NCBI GenBank assembly: GCA_020025595.1
Contig: JAHHRV010000028.1
Coordinates: forward strand, 1 to 19,393
DNA: 19,393 nt
Direction: 5' to 3'
Origin: Oscillospiraceae bacterium
GTDB taxonomy: Bacteria > Bacillota > Clostridia > Oscillospirales > Oscillospiraceae
In this document: positions 7,318-16,100 of the stretch, piece after piece
Numbering within the stretch: the first letter of the stretch is position 1
How the letters are laid out: each line of letters starts with the position of its first letter
The notes under the pieces: generated by a model
The model's database searches: none
Told to the model about the DNA's origin: nothing
What the model saw: only the letters and a program-made list of their open reading frames with translations
Position numbers and translations under genes: made by a program

Positions 7318-8697
7318 ATTCTAGATTTTTTCAAAATTCTGGATGGAATAAATCGATTTTTATGGGGCATTCCCATACTGCTTCTGATTCTTACAACCGG
7401 CATCTGTATTACTGTTTTATGCAGATTTCCCCAGGTCAGGTTCTTTCGGACGGCGTTCCGACAGTTCGTACAGAAGCTCTTTATCAGGCAGGATTCCGAT
7501 TCCGGGACAAGTCCTTTCCGCGCATTGTGTACGGCTCTGGCCGCCACGGTGGGAACCGGTAATATTGCCGGTGTTGCCGGTGCAATTGCAATCGGAGGCC
7601 CCGGTGCTGTTTTCTGGATGTGGATGAGCGCCTTTATTGGTATGGCTACCAAATATGCCGAAAGCACTCTGGCGGTTCGGTTTCACCAGCGTGATTCTGC
7701 CGGGAAATGGGTCGGCGGACCAATGTATATGATTCAAAACGGCCTGCCATCCAGATGGCATTTTTTTGCAGCGATTTATGCCGCTTTTGGCCTGATTGCG
7801 GCATTTGGGGTCGGAAATGCAACCCAGATCAATGCAGTTATCTGCTCTTTGAAGGAATCTGCGTCTGCCTATGGCTACCAGCAGCACCCGTATACGGCCT
7901 ATGTTGTAGGTGGGATCATTGCAGTTGTAGTTGTAGCGCTTGTGTCAGGCGGAGCAGGCAAAATCGGTCAGATCACGGAGCTTCTGATTCCGCTGGTTTC
8001 TGTTGCATATATCCTGCTGTGTGTGATTGCCATCGGGCGACACATGGATCGTCTGCCCGGAGCATTGTCTGAGATTGTCCTGGGTGCATTTACCCCCAGA
8101 GCGGTTACCGGCGGCGCAGTCGGAAGCGCCTTTGCAACCCTTCGGATCGGTGTATCCAGAGGAACCTTTACAAACGAAGCCGGTATGGGCACTGCGTCTA
8201 TTGCCCACGGAAGTGCGGATGTATCTCATCCGGCAGAGCAGGGGCTGATGGGTATCATGGAAGTGTTTCTGGACACGATCGTCATCTGCTCTCTGACCGC
8301 ATTTGTGATTTTAACCAGCGGTGTTGAAATCCCTTATGGTACGGCTGTCGGTGCTGAGCTGACTGCGAAAGCGCTGAGTGCCAGTTTTGGCCCCTGGGTG
8401 TCTGCTTTTTTGTGCGGATGTCTTTGCTTTTTTGCACTGGGAACCATTCTCGGATGGGGGCTGTATGCCGGCAGGTGTGCAGAATTCCTGTTTGGAAGGA
8501 TCCGCTGGCGTGTGTTTGCTTTTTGCCAAGGCTTCTGCGTGATGCTGGGGGTCGTGCTGAATACTGGAATTGTCTGGACTCTGTCAGAGCTGATGAATGG
8601 CCTGATGGCAATTCCGAACCTGATTGCCCTGTTACTTTTGATGCCGGAATTGATCCGGCTTACCTCAGAATATAGAATTATCAAACGCAGCAGATAG
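7318..8697 (+). CDS. AGCS-family sodium:alanine/glycine symporter (no canonical start codon)
   Basis: The open frame from 7318 encodes about 459 residues of a multi-helix transporter of the AGCS family. GNIAGVAGAIAIGGPGAVFWMWMSAFIGMATKYAE is the family core, and the first helix reads FLWGIPILLLILTTGICIT. Later helices follow the family layout through to the 8697 stop. It should import alanine, glycine or similar amino acids with sodium. The N-terminus is odd. An in-frame TGA lies at about 7285, and no ATG, GTG or TTG occurs until a TTG at 7525, which would delete the first helix. The natural start position reads ATT at 7318 (then LDFFKILDGINRFLWG), with an AAGGGTGG ribosome-like site 6 bases before it. 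It may use ATT, or the start may be lost. Confidence 0.85.
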   Translation: MLDFFKILDGINRFLWGIPILLLILTTGICITVLCRFPQVRFFRTAFRQFVQKLFIRQDSDSGTSPFRALCTALAATVGTGNIAGVAGAIAIGGPGAVFWMWMSAFIGMATKYAESTLAVRFHQRDSAGKWVGGPMYMIQNGLPSRWHFFAAIYAAFGLIAAFGVGNATQINAVICSLKESASAYGYQQHPYTAYVVGGIIAVVVVALVSGGAGKIGQITELLIPLVSVAYILLCVIAIGRHMDRLPGALSEIVLGAFTPRAVTGGAVGSAFATLRIGVSRGTFTNEAGMGTASIAHGSADVSHPAEQGLMGIMEVFLDTIVICSLTAFVILTSGVEIPYGTAVGAELTAKALSASFGPWVSAFLCGCLCFFALGTILGWGLYAGRCAEFLFGRIRWRVFAFCQGFCVMLGVVLNTGIVWTLSELMNGLMAIPNLIALLLLMPELIRLTSEYRIIKRSR

Positions 8698-8715
8698 CTG
8701 CTGGAGGTTGTACTT

Positions 8716-9927
8716 ATGAGAATTTCTATCAATGCAAATCGATGTGAACCCTCTCCTATGAGAAAATTCCACCCCTATGCGGTGGAAGCTGAAAAGAGAG
8801 GCAAGAAGATTTTTCACCTGAATATCGGTCAGCCTGACCTGAAGACTCCTGATGCGTACTACGCGGCGATTCGCCAGTACAATGAAAAGACGCTGGCATA
8901 TGCGGCATCTCCCGGTATGCCCATTCTGATCGACCAGATTCGGGATTACTATGGCCGTCTGGGCGTGGATCTGTCCGCTGATGATGTGCTGGTCACTACC
9001 GGCGGCAGTGAGGCCCTTTTGCTGACTTGTCTGTCTATCCTGGACCCGTACACAGAAGTGATTATCCCGGAGCCTTATTATCCCAACTACACCACCTTTG
9101 TTCACGCAGCTGGCGGTGTCATTCGTGCACTGCCGACCTCTCCGGAGGAGGGATACCGCTATGCCTATAAGGAACGGATCGAGAGCCTGATCACCAAGAA
9201 TACCCGCGCAATTCTCATTACCAATCCGGGAAACCCCACCGGTGTGGTTCTGACGGAAGAAGAAATGCGCATGATCGCAGATATCGCAAAGAAGTACAAT
9301 ATCTATCTGATCTGCGATGAGGTTTATCGGGAATTCTGCTATGATGACAGCTGCGGTGTTCCCACCATGGGACGCTTTGCTGATATTGCCGACAATCTGG
9401 TTATCATTGATTCCGTGTCCAAGCGTTTCTCTGCCTGCGGCGCCCGTATTGGCTGTGTTGTGACGAAAAATAAGGAACTTCAGCAGGCTCTGCTTAAATT
9501 CTGCCAGTCCCGACTGTCTGTTGCAACCATCGATCAGATCGGTGCAGCTGCCCTCTACAGCGTGGATCACGAATTCTTTGTGCGCTGCAAGGACGAATAC
9601 CGCAAGCGCCGTGACACCGTTGTCCATCTGCTGCGGGAGATTCCCGGTGTTAAGGTAGAAGAGCCTATGGGTGCGTTTTACCTGATGGCAAGCCTGCCGG
9701 TGGACGATACCAACCGTTTCCAGTACTGGCTGCTGGAAGAATTCAGCGATCAGAACGAAACAGTTATGTTTGCTCCCGGAGCGCCGTTCTACGAAACCCC
9801 CGGCAAGGGCATCAACGAAGTGAGAATCGCTTATGTTCTGAAGGAGTCTGATCTGGTTCGCGCCATTGACCTGCTGGCCAAGGGCATTAAGCAGTACCGC
9901 AGACAGGTTATGGGTCTGGAAGAGTAA
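8716..9927 (+). CDS. Class I/II pyridoxal-phosphate aminotransferase (aspartate aminotransferase-like)
   Basis: This 403-residue fold-type I enzyme carries TTGGSEALLL (94-103) for the cofactor phosphate. ITNPGNPTGVV (168-178) has the substrate/cofactor-binding asparagines. CDEVYREF (200-207) holds Asp201 and Tyr204, and IIDSVSKRFSACGARIG (230-246) holds the Schiff-base Lys236 and Arg244. A late NEVRIAY segment carries the carboxylate-binding arginine. It moves an amino group between an amino acid and a 2-oxo acid; substrate choice (aspartate, alanine or aromatic) cannot be fixed here. GGAGG 8 bases upstream of the ATG supports the start. It begins 18 bases after the symporter stop, so the two are probably co-transcribed, pairing amino-acid uptake with transamination. 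Confidence 0.92.
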   Translation: MRISINANRCEPSPMRKFHPYAVEAEKRGKKIFHLNIGQPDLKTPDAYYAAIRQYNEKTLAYAASPGMPILIDQIRDYYGRLGVDLSADDVLVTTGGSEALLLTCLSILDPYTEVIIPEPYYPNYTTFVHAAGGVIRALPTSPEEGYRYAYKERIESLITKNTRAILITNPGNPTGVVLTEEEMRMIADIAKKYNIYLICDEVYREFCYDDSCGVPTMGRFADIADNLVIIDSVSKRFSACGARIGCVVTKNKELQQALLKFCQSRLSVATIDQIGAAALYSVDHEFFVRCKDEYRKRRDTVVHLLREIPGVKVEEPMGAFYLMASLPVDDTNRFQYWLLEEFSDQNETVMFAPGAPFYETPGKGINEVRIAYVLKESDLVRAIDLLAKGIKQYRRQVMGLEE

Positions 9928-9957
9928 AACACAAAGCAGGCATGGGGGAGTGTTTTG

Positions 9958-9989
9958 CGCTGGAATATTCCGGCGTTCTGTGATACAAT
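9958..9989 (+). promoter_or_regulatory. Palindrome and extended -10 promoter of the DUF4317 gene
   Basis: A near-perfect 18-base palindrome, CGCTGGAATATTCCGGCG (9958-9975), lies just upstream of TGATACAAT (9981-9989), an extended -10 box. No good -35 is present, as is common for extended -10 promoters. The palindrome covers the -35 region and could be an operator. Confidence 0.5.
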
Positions 9990-10030
9990 CATCCGTGCCT
10001 GTATGGTAATCCAATGCAAAGAGGTATCTT

Positions 10031-11167
10031 ATGAACGAAAAGGAAGTTGGCGAAATCCGTCGACATACTCGCCGGGATCGCTCTAACATGACAGCACTGT
10101 ATGGCTGTTTTGTAAATGATAATAAAGAGATTATTTCTCAGTTCCGCCAGAGTGTCGGAATTATGCCGGAAAACGAGGGAGACAAGTTTTTTGCACTCCT
10201 GAAGCGTAATCTGTCCGGAACCCTGGGCAAGAATCTGATTGACATTACATTCCGCACCCAGCAGGTCGTGGACAGTCCTGAACATAAGCTGCTGATGCAG
10301 CTGCGTGACAGCCAGCTGAAGGACGAGGAAGCTCTGCAAAGCTTCTATCAGAAAATCATAGACTCTGTCACCATGGATACAAGTTATCTGATTCTGATTG
10401 GCTGTGACAGCTACGATGTGCCCTTCCGGGGCAAGGATGACGCAGTTCATGCTGACGGCTCCAACGAAGTATACCGGTATCTGCTGTGTGGCATCTGCCC
10501 GGTGAAGCTGAGCAAAGCCGTACTGGAATACAAGGCTACTGAGCAGGAATTCCACGACAGCGCCATTGCCCAGCAGCTGTCTGCTCCTGTGCTGGGATTT
10601 TTGTTCCCCGCGTTTGACAACCGCAGCACCAACATCTATAATGCACTGATGTATTCAAAGGATGCCGGGGACAATCACGAGAGCTTCGTCAGCGCTTTGT
10701 TTAACACCCAGCCCACAATGGCAGCCAAGGAACAGAAACGCTCCTTTGAAGCGCTGCTGGGAAATGCGCTGGACTCTGAGAGCAGCCTGGATGTGGTTCA
10801 GGCGGTGCACAGTGAAATCGGCCAGATGATCCAGATGCATAAGGAAAGCAAGGTGGACGAGCCTCTGCTCCTGGACAAGAATACCGTCAAGTCCGTTCTG
10901 GAAACGGCTGGTGTTTCGGAAGAAAAGCTGGCAAAATTCAGTGTCGATTATGATGAGACCTTCGGCTTTGAGGCACAGCTTCATCCCAAGAATGTGATCG
11001 ACCAGAAGCAGTTTGAAATCAAGACTCCGGATGTGACGATTAAGGTCAATCCCGAGCGCAGCGATCTGATCGAAACACGGGTCATCGGCGGCGTAAAGTA
11101 CATTATGATCTGTGCCGACGAAAGCGTTGAAGTAAACGGCGTCAGCATCAATATTACAGAAGAATAA
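10031..11167 (+). CDS. DUF4317-family protein of unknown function
   Basis: The 378-residue protein opens MNEKEVGEIRRHTRRDRSNM and continues with TALYGCFVNDNKEIISQF and LLKRNLSGTLGKNLIDITF. QQVVDSPEHKLLMQLRDS follows. These are the hallmark segments of DUF4317, a family common in Clostridia. The N-terminal two-thirds is mixed alpha/beta. A charged, probably helical stretch (about 230-290) follows, and the end is beta-rich (VTIKVNPERSDLIETRVIGGVKYIMI). No signal peptide or membrane helix is seen, so it should be cytosolic. No catalytic motif is evident and the role is unknown. AAGAGG before the ATG is a fair ribosome site. It has its own likely promoter and a perfect terminator, so it is probably monocistronic. 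Confidence 0.88.
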   Translation: MNEKEVGEIRRHTRRDRSNMTALYGCFVNDNKEIISQFRQSVGIMPENEGDKFFALLKRNLSGTLGKNLIDITFRTQQVVDSPEHKLLMQLRDSQLKDEEALQSFYQKIIDSVTMDTSYLILIGCDSYDVPFRGKDDAVHADGSNEVYRYLLCGICPVKLSKAVLEYKATEQEFHDSAIAQQLSAPVLGFLFPAFDNRSTNIYNALMYSKDAGDNHESFVSALFNTQPTMAAKEQKRSFEALLGNALDSESSLDVVQAVHSEIGQMIQMHKESKVDEPLLLDKNTVKSVLETAGVSEEKLAKFSVDYDETFGFEAQLHPKNVIDQKQFEIKTPDVTIKVNPERSDLIETRVIGGVKYIMICADESVEVNGVSINITEE

Positions 11168-11189
11168 TGCTCTCTTTTATGATATAAAG

Positions 11190-11223
11190 AATCCCGCAGA
11201 TTTTATTATCTGCGGGATTTTTT
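11190..11223 (+). terminator. Intrinsic terminator of the DUF4317 gene
   Basis: AATCCCGCAGAT (11190-11201) pairs perfectly with ATCTGCGGGATT (11208-11219) around a 6-base loop, with a T run after it. The reverse strand has a weaker T tract, so it may also help end the convergent DUF169 transcript. Confidence 0.93.
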
Positions 11224-11315
11224 ATCGTCTGTAAGGGAAGGGAACAAATGATATCTGCACTGCAAAGAACAGTTGTTTTTATATTTTCCTAAGTTTGTGT
11301 GATGGAAAGAGCTGC

Positions 11316-12041
11316 TCAGTCTCTGCTTTGCTCAATGCGCTTAGATAAGGATTGCCATGTTTCGTGGACCAAGAAACTGTTTTCAACATTAGATTCCATT
11401 TCAAGATATCTACAATATGGAATCGTGAATGAAAGCAAATCCTTATCTACATATTTTCTGGCAGATGGGTCAGTCAGACCGATAAAACAATCCTTGTTTC
11501 CCAATTGATTTCCGACGGCTGCGTAACAAATCGCTTGCGCACATCCGGCACCAAAATGGATTTTTACATTTTCTTGAGTTGGTGAATCGAAGTTGGCTAA
11601 GGTTACCAACCCGGACAGCTGATCGGCATTCACGAGAAAAATAACTGCAAGAGGTGTTTCTGATTCCATAACAAGATCAAGAGGCTTTAACACCACGCAA
11701 TTGCTTTTTTCTACCCTAGGAAAACCAGAAATATAGTTTTTGACAAGCTCTGGAGTCTTCTTGTAAAATTCTCCAGGTAGGTTCTCGTTTCCACTGGAAA
11801 GCAAATTCTCCAAAAAAGGAGGAAATTTATCAAATCCAAGGCCTGCTTTTCCTCCGGGACATGGTGTGGTTTCTTCGGTAAAAGCTGCAGTTCGACCTTT
11901 AGATGCAGCAATTAACAGAGAAATCACGCACGCTCTTCGTCCGGGGGTAAACTGAAGAGCATCTTCCGGGGTATGATCTTCGTATAAAACAGCAACAGGA
12001 TGACTCCTTAATTTAATGGCCTCAGCAATTTTGCTATTCAT
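11316..12041 (-). CDS. DUF169-family protein (COG2043-like)
   Basis: From the ATG at 12041 the protein has 241 residues and starts MNSKIAEAIKLRSHPVAVLY. That opening, together with FTPGRRACVISLLIAASKGRTAAF, TTPCPGGKAGLGF and LKPLDLV, fits DUF169. VIFLVNADQLSGLVTLANF and GAGCAQAICYAAVGN fit it too. The family is uncharacterised and occurs in archaea and anaerobic bacteria. The cysteines in RRACV, TPCPGG and GAGCAQAICY could bind metal or a redox cofactor, but this is inference. An upstream GTG at 12056 overlaps the GAGG ribosome site, so the ATG is preferred. The base composition is more AT-rich than the neighbouring genes, which may mean acquisition. The promoter region is rich in palindromes, so expression is probably controlled. 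Confidence 0.85.
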   Translation of the reverse strand: MNSKIAEAIKLRSHPVAVLYEDHTPEDALQFTPGRRACVISLLIAASKGRTAAFTEETTPCPGGKAGLGFDKFPPFLENLLSSGNENLPGEFYKKTPELVKNYISGFPRVEKSNCVVLKPLDLVMESETPLAVIFLVNADQLSGLVTLANFDSPTQENVKIHFGAGCAQAICYAAVGNQLGNKDCFIGLTDPSARKYVDKDLLSFTIPYCRYLEMESNVENSFLVHETWQSLSKRIEQSRD

Positions 12042-12066
12042 AATTGAATTCCTCACAACGATTTAA

Positions 12067-12115
12067 AGTTAAAATTTAACTGTGGTATTTTACCATGTGG
12101 ATGCCTTTGGGTCAA
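12067..12115 (-). promoter_or_regulatory. DUF169 promoter with two operator-like palindromes
   Basis: On the reverse strand TTGACC (12115-12110) and TAAAAT (12092-12087) lie 17 bases apart. The -10 is inside the palindrome TGGTAAAATACCA (12083-12095). A second palindrome, AGTTAAAATTTAACT (12067-12081), lies immediately downstream, over the expected transcription start. Such placement is typical of repressor sites. Confidence 0.75.
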
Positions 12116-12132
12116 TCCCACATTCTGTCAGC

Positions 12133-12197
12133 AGGTAAGAATATAGGAACTGTAATATGAACATATTAATTCTAAAACCGAATTAATATGCTTACCT
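12133..12197. repeat. Nested and overlapping inverted repeats in the divergent intergenic region
   Basis: CATATTAATTC (12162-12172) pairs perfectly with GAATTAATATG (12180-12190) around a 7-base loop. Outside it, AGGTAAG (12133-12139) pairs with CTTACCT (12191-12197). TAATATG (12153-12159) can also pair with CATATTA (12162-12168), competing with the main stem. The element lies between the DUF169 promoter and the promoter of the next operon. Without a T run it does not look like a terminator. Confidence 0.6.
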
Positions 12198-12262
12198 AGC
12201 ATTTCCAACAAAATAATACAAGAATCTTTGTACAAATAACGAGATGGATTTTGCATAATTTT

Positions 12263-12272
12263 CTGATATAAT
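12263..12272 (+). promoter_or_regulatory. Extended -10 promoter in the 12.3 kb intergenic region
   Basis: CTGATATAAT contains TGA-TATAAT (TATAAT at 12267-12272), an extended -10 box with no clear -35. Transcription would begin at about 12279-12280, exactly at an ATG that opens a 16-codon frame. Confidence 0.5.
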
Positions 12273-12279
12273 ATCAAAA

Positions 12280-12330
12280 ATGACTGGCGATGAGTCGGCA
12301 TGGCCCGGACTGCGTAATATCAAAGAGTAG
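12280..12330 (+). CDS. Possible leaderless micro-ORF (16 residues)
   Basis: ATG at 12280 opens the frame MTGDESAWPGLRNIKE and ends in TAG at 12330. It sits 7 bases after a TATAAT box, so the ATG would be the first transcribed codon. The stretch is clearly GC-richer than the AT-rich DNA on both sides. It could be a leader peptide, part of a structured RNA, or chance. Confidence 0.25.
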   Translation: MTGDESAWPGLRNIKE

Positions 12331-12340
12331 GTTTGTATAT

Positions 12341-12368
12341 TTGGTTATAAATTGTAATTAAATATAAT
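12341..12368 (+). promoter_or_regulatory. Proximal promoter of the SurA-like/surface protein operon
   Basis: TTGGTT (12341-12346) and TATAAT (12363-12368), 16 bases apart, precede the GTG start at 12402 and its AAAGGAAG ribosome site (12388-12395). Confidence 0.65.
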
Positions 12369-12401
12369 CCGACTTCGCTTAACCCGGAAAGGAAGAAATG
12401 C

Positions 12402-13193
12402 GTGCATAAAAAGAAAATATGGATTATTGTGCTGGCATCTGCACTGATTGCCACCATTGCATTGGCGGTATCGGTGGATTGGCCAGTACTTTTTGTTAAT
12501 GGCACACCGATCTGTCAACAGGAGCTCGATCTCAACGGACAGTCTGTGGACCGTGTGGTCCGCTCCCATGCCATTATGGAATGGGCGGATGAAGCCGGAG
12601 TAAATGAGTATCTGTCCTACAACAAACTCCTTCGTTCCATGGAAAAGGAAAACCGGGAACGGCTGGAGAAAAAGGAAAAGGGAGAACCTGTCTACGGGCC
12701 CTCGGAATACAATAGCATTCAGTATTACAAAAAATACATAGGGGACTGCGAACAGGGGATCAAATACCAGATCGAACAGACCGCGACTCAGGAGGACCTG
12801 ATTTCCTTCTATGACAGCCACCTGCAGGAGTACCGACACATTGATACGGTCGGTGCCGAGTACAGCGTGTGGCAGGGCGGTGTGCAGACGATGCAGGGCA
12901 CAGTGCAGCTGGATCAGTACACGGTTCGAGGGCTGTCTGAATCCAGCGAGGAATTTGTTGAGCAGCTGCTGCAGCTGCAGCCACAGCAGCAAATTGTATG
13001 GGATGTGGCAGAGGGTGTTCAGATTCAGCTGCTGTGCACTCACAGAGAGCCGGGAACAATCGCTCCCTTTGAGGAGGTAGCCGGTGCGGTATCACAACAA
13101 TATGCCGCAGCTCAGTTTGAGTCACAGCTGGAAAAAAGAGTAATGGAATCCACAGTGTGGAATTTCATAAAAAAAGCAGGAGGTATCTCATGA
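12402..13193 (+). CDS. Membrane-anchored SurA/PrsA N-terminal-like protein, probable surface-protein chaperone
   Basis: The GTG start at 12402 has AAAGGAAG 6 bases upstream and gives 263 residues. A single hydrophobic segment (about 6-24) after HKKK should be a signal anchor. LFVNGTPICQQELDL (about 30-44) is the strand-turn-helix that opens SurA/PrsA/trigger-factor-like chaperones (VNG-x-x-I-x-x-x-EL). The rest is largely helical and charged (ENRERLEKKEKGE), then QATQEDLISFYDSH-like chaperone helices and glutamine-rich segments (LLQLQPQQQ). There is no clear PpiC rotamase domain, so isomerase activity is doubtful. Its stop overlaps the ATG of the big surface protein by 4 bases (ATGA), so the two are translationally coupled. 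A dedicated folding or secretion helper for that protein is the natural inference. Confidence 0.75.
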   Translation: MHKKKIWIIVLASALIATIALAVSVDWPVLFVNGTPICQQELDLNGQSVDRVVRSHAIMEWADEAGVNEYLSYNKLLRSMEKENRERLEKKEKGEPVYGPSEYNSIQYYKKYIGDCEQGIKYQIEQTATQEDLISFYDSHLQEYRHIDTVGAEYSVWQGGVQTMQGTVQLDQYTVRGLSESSEEFVEQLLQLQPQQQIVWDVAEGVQIQLLCTHREPGTIAPFEEVAGAVSQQYAAAQFESQLEKRVMESTVWNFIKKAGGIS

Positions 13194-16100
13194 AAAACTC
13201 ATTAAGACGGGGCGTGGCTGCACTGTTGCTGGGATGTTTTCTTCTCGGCGCCGGTGTGGAGTACGTGAGCGCGGCTGATGTTCAGCCCGTCACGGAAACC
13301 GTGCCTCAGCCCAATGTGAATGTCACAGAAGAGACCACGGCAGACATTCCTTTGCAGGATCTGGTGGAGGCAGAGCTGATTCAGCCTGAAGCTTCTACCG
13401 AAGCAACACAGGAAGCTACAGAAGCTACGGAAGCAACCGAAGCTGAAACTGTGGCAGAAGAGCCCCAGACTCAGGATGTTGTGGATGCAGCTGTCAAAAC
13501 AGCACCCAAGCCTCTGCAGCGTGAACTGATGAAGGATGCCTTTGACAACGGAAATGAGTGGAATGTAAATTCCTCCAACATCTCCTTTGTTAACGGCAAG
13601 GCTGTATTCAAGGGCGCAGGCCCCAGCCCCCACATGGTTTCCAAGAACGCGATCTTTGCAAATGATATGCTGATTCATGTGGATCTGGAAACTCTGGCAG
13701 GGAACACCAATGCAAATACCAAGATCGGTTTCCGCGGCGGCAACACCTTTGAAGACGAGCGTCTTCAGGTTCGCTTTGATTACCCGCACGACCTCGTGAT
13801 CTTCGAGAAGGTTGCTGGTAACACGGTTGTAGAAACCTATCAGCAGGTAAATGTTTCTGCAATGGACATTAAGACCCCCGGCAAACAGCTGGCAGTTGAT
13901 ATTCAGGTAAACGGCAAAACCGCTACCGTGTGGATCAATGGCGAGCAGGTGATCTCTGCAACCAGCGATTCTATCGCCGCAATGCCTCAGGGCCCCATTC
14001 TGGTGGCAGGTCAGTATCCCAATCAGGAGTTCACCCTGGACAATCTGCTGGTCACTACTGACGAACTTCAGAACGGTGTTGAGATCCCCGTTACACTGAA
14101 GGTCGTCACAGATGGCGAAGAGAATCCCGCAGGCGGCACCCTGACTGCAGACCGTACAAGCGGTTTCTCCGGTGACATTGTCAACCTGACTGTCAAGGCT
14201 AATCACGGCTATGTGTTTGACAAGTACACCACCAACACCGACAATCTGGTTGTTATCCGGGACAACAGATTCCAGCTGAACAACAAGTTCGAGGAAATCG
14301 TTGTGACCGCTCACTTTGTCACCCGTCAGCCCGGCCGCGATGAACTGCATTTTGAGGACTTCGGCGGCGAGATGACCCAGCTTCCCGAGGACTGTACCAT
14401 TCAGGATGAGCAGCTGATCGTGGATGTTCCCACCGGCAAGCCCAACACATCTTATTCCTTCGATTCCAAGATTTTTGATAAGCTGGGTGCAGACGACGGC
14501 TACAGAATTACTCTGGATCTGAATCGTCTGACCGATAAGAACGGTACCCTGCAGGTCGCATTCAGAGGCGGCAACAGCTTTGAGGAGCGTTATGCACTGG
14601 TAATCAACACTCAGGGTTCCGCTATGCTGCGTCAGTTCCATAACGGCAATAACAATGAGCTGAAGAAGGCTGGATTCCAGCTGCAGCAGAATGTGAACAA
14701 CCATGTTGTCATCGAAGTCGTTGGCAACCAGGTTACTGTCTCCATCAACGGACAGAATCTGCTGAGCTACACAGACAACGCCCAGTGGGAAGGCATGAAG
14801 CCCCAGGTCTGGCTGATCAACATGACTCCCGAAACCAAGATCGCATTTGACAATGTGCTGGTAGAGCGTATCCGTCAGCGCAAGCAAATCACCGTGACCA
14901 CCACGCTCAACGGTGCTGAGGATAAGGAATATGTTGCAGGTACTGTAACAGTGGATCAGACTCAGGCAAGTGCCGGCGACCAGATTACCTTCAATGTAAT
15001 GGCTAAGGCTGGCTACGGCCTGAAGACCGTCACTTTTGAAGGTGTTGGCGGTACCATTACCAAGGCTCCCCAGGTCAACGAGCAGGGTCAGTTTATCATG
15101 CCCGACGGTGACTTCAAGAGCCTGAATGTAAAGGCCGAGTTTGAAGCTGTGGATGCACAGCGTGATCCCTGCATCTTCTATATTGATGCAGAAAACGGCG
15201 ATGATGCAGCAGACGGCCTGTCTGAAAAGACTGCATGGAAGACTGTTTCTGAGCTGAAGAACCGTCCCGCATTCCAGCCCGGCGATCAGATCCTGCTGAA
15301 GCGCGGAAGCGTATTCCAGGCACAGCAGCTGGCATTCACCGGCATGGGCACCAAGGAACAGCCCATCGTGGTTGGCGCATATGGCGATGGCGCAAACTAT
15401 CCCAAGCTGGAAGGCCAGGGCCAGATCGATAATGTAGTATCTCTGAACAATCAGCAGTACATTACCGTAAAGGACCTGGAAATTACCAACTTGCATTCCG
15501 GCTACAACCAGAGCTTTGGACTGAACCAGAGCAATAACAACAAGGTTATTCTGCGTGCAGTCAATGTTTCCATCAAGGACTTTGGCGTTGCATCCGGCAT
15601 TCACATTGAAAACTGCTATATCCACGACATCAACGGCAATATTGATGCAAAGTGGAATGGCGGTGTGTTCTTTGATGTCCAGGCTACCATCGAGGGCGGT
15701 AAGCTGATGGGTGTACCCAGTAAGTACGATAACATCTCCATCACCGGCTGTACTTTTGAGCGAGTAGACCGTTCCGCAATTAAGCTGGTCAGCTCCCGCT
15801 GGTGCAACCAGTGGGGTCCTAACGATCCCAACGTTCCTCTGAACTGGTATCCTTCCACCAATGTTGTGGTAAGAGATAACTACATGGAGTATATCGGCGG
15901 CGACGGCATTACCGTTCGTGACACCGACGGCGCACTGATCGAGGGCAACCTGGCAAAGGATTGTCGCTATCAGCGCACCGGATACAACGTTGCCATCTGG
16001 CCCTTTGAGGCAGCAAATACCGTCATTCAGTACAATGAATCCTACAACACCCACGGCACCACAGACGGTCAGGGCTTTGACTGCGATCATGCCTCCTCCA

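Noticed and set aside
7298..7324. ATG at 7298 as the symporter start
   Set aside because: It is in a different frame and stops after eight codons; the residues do not resemble the symporter N-terminus.
8665..10089. 474-codon reverse-strand frame as a gene
   Set aside because: It is antisense to the well-supported aminotransferase and has no domain or ribosome site evidence.
13157..13189. Upstream start for the surface protein
   Set aside because: The ATG at 13190 has a GGAGG site and starts directly with the signal peptide; the extension would lie inside the preceding gene's end.
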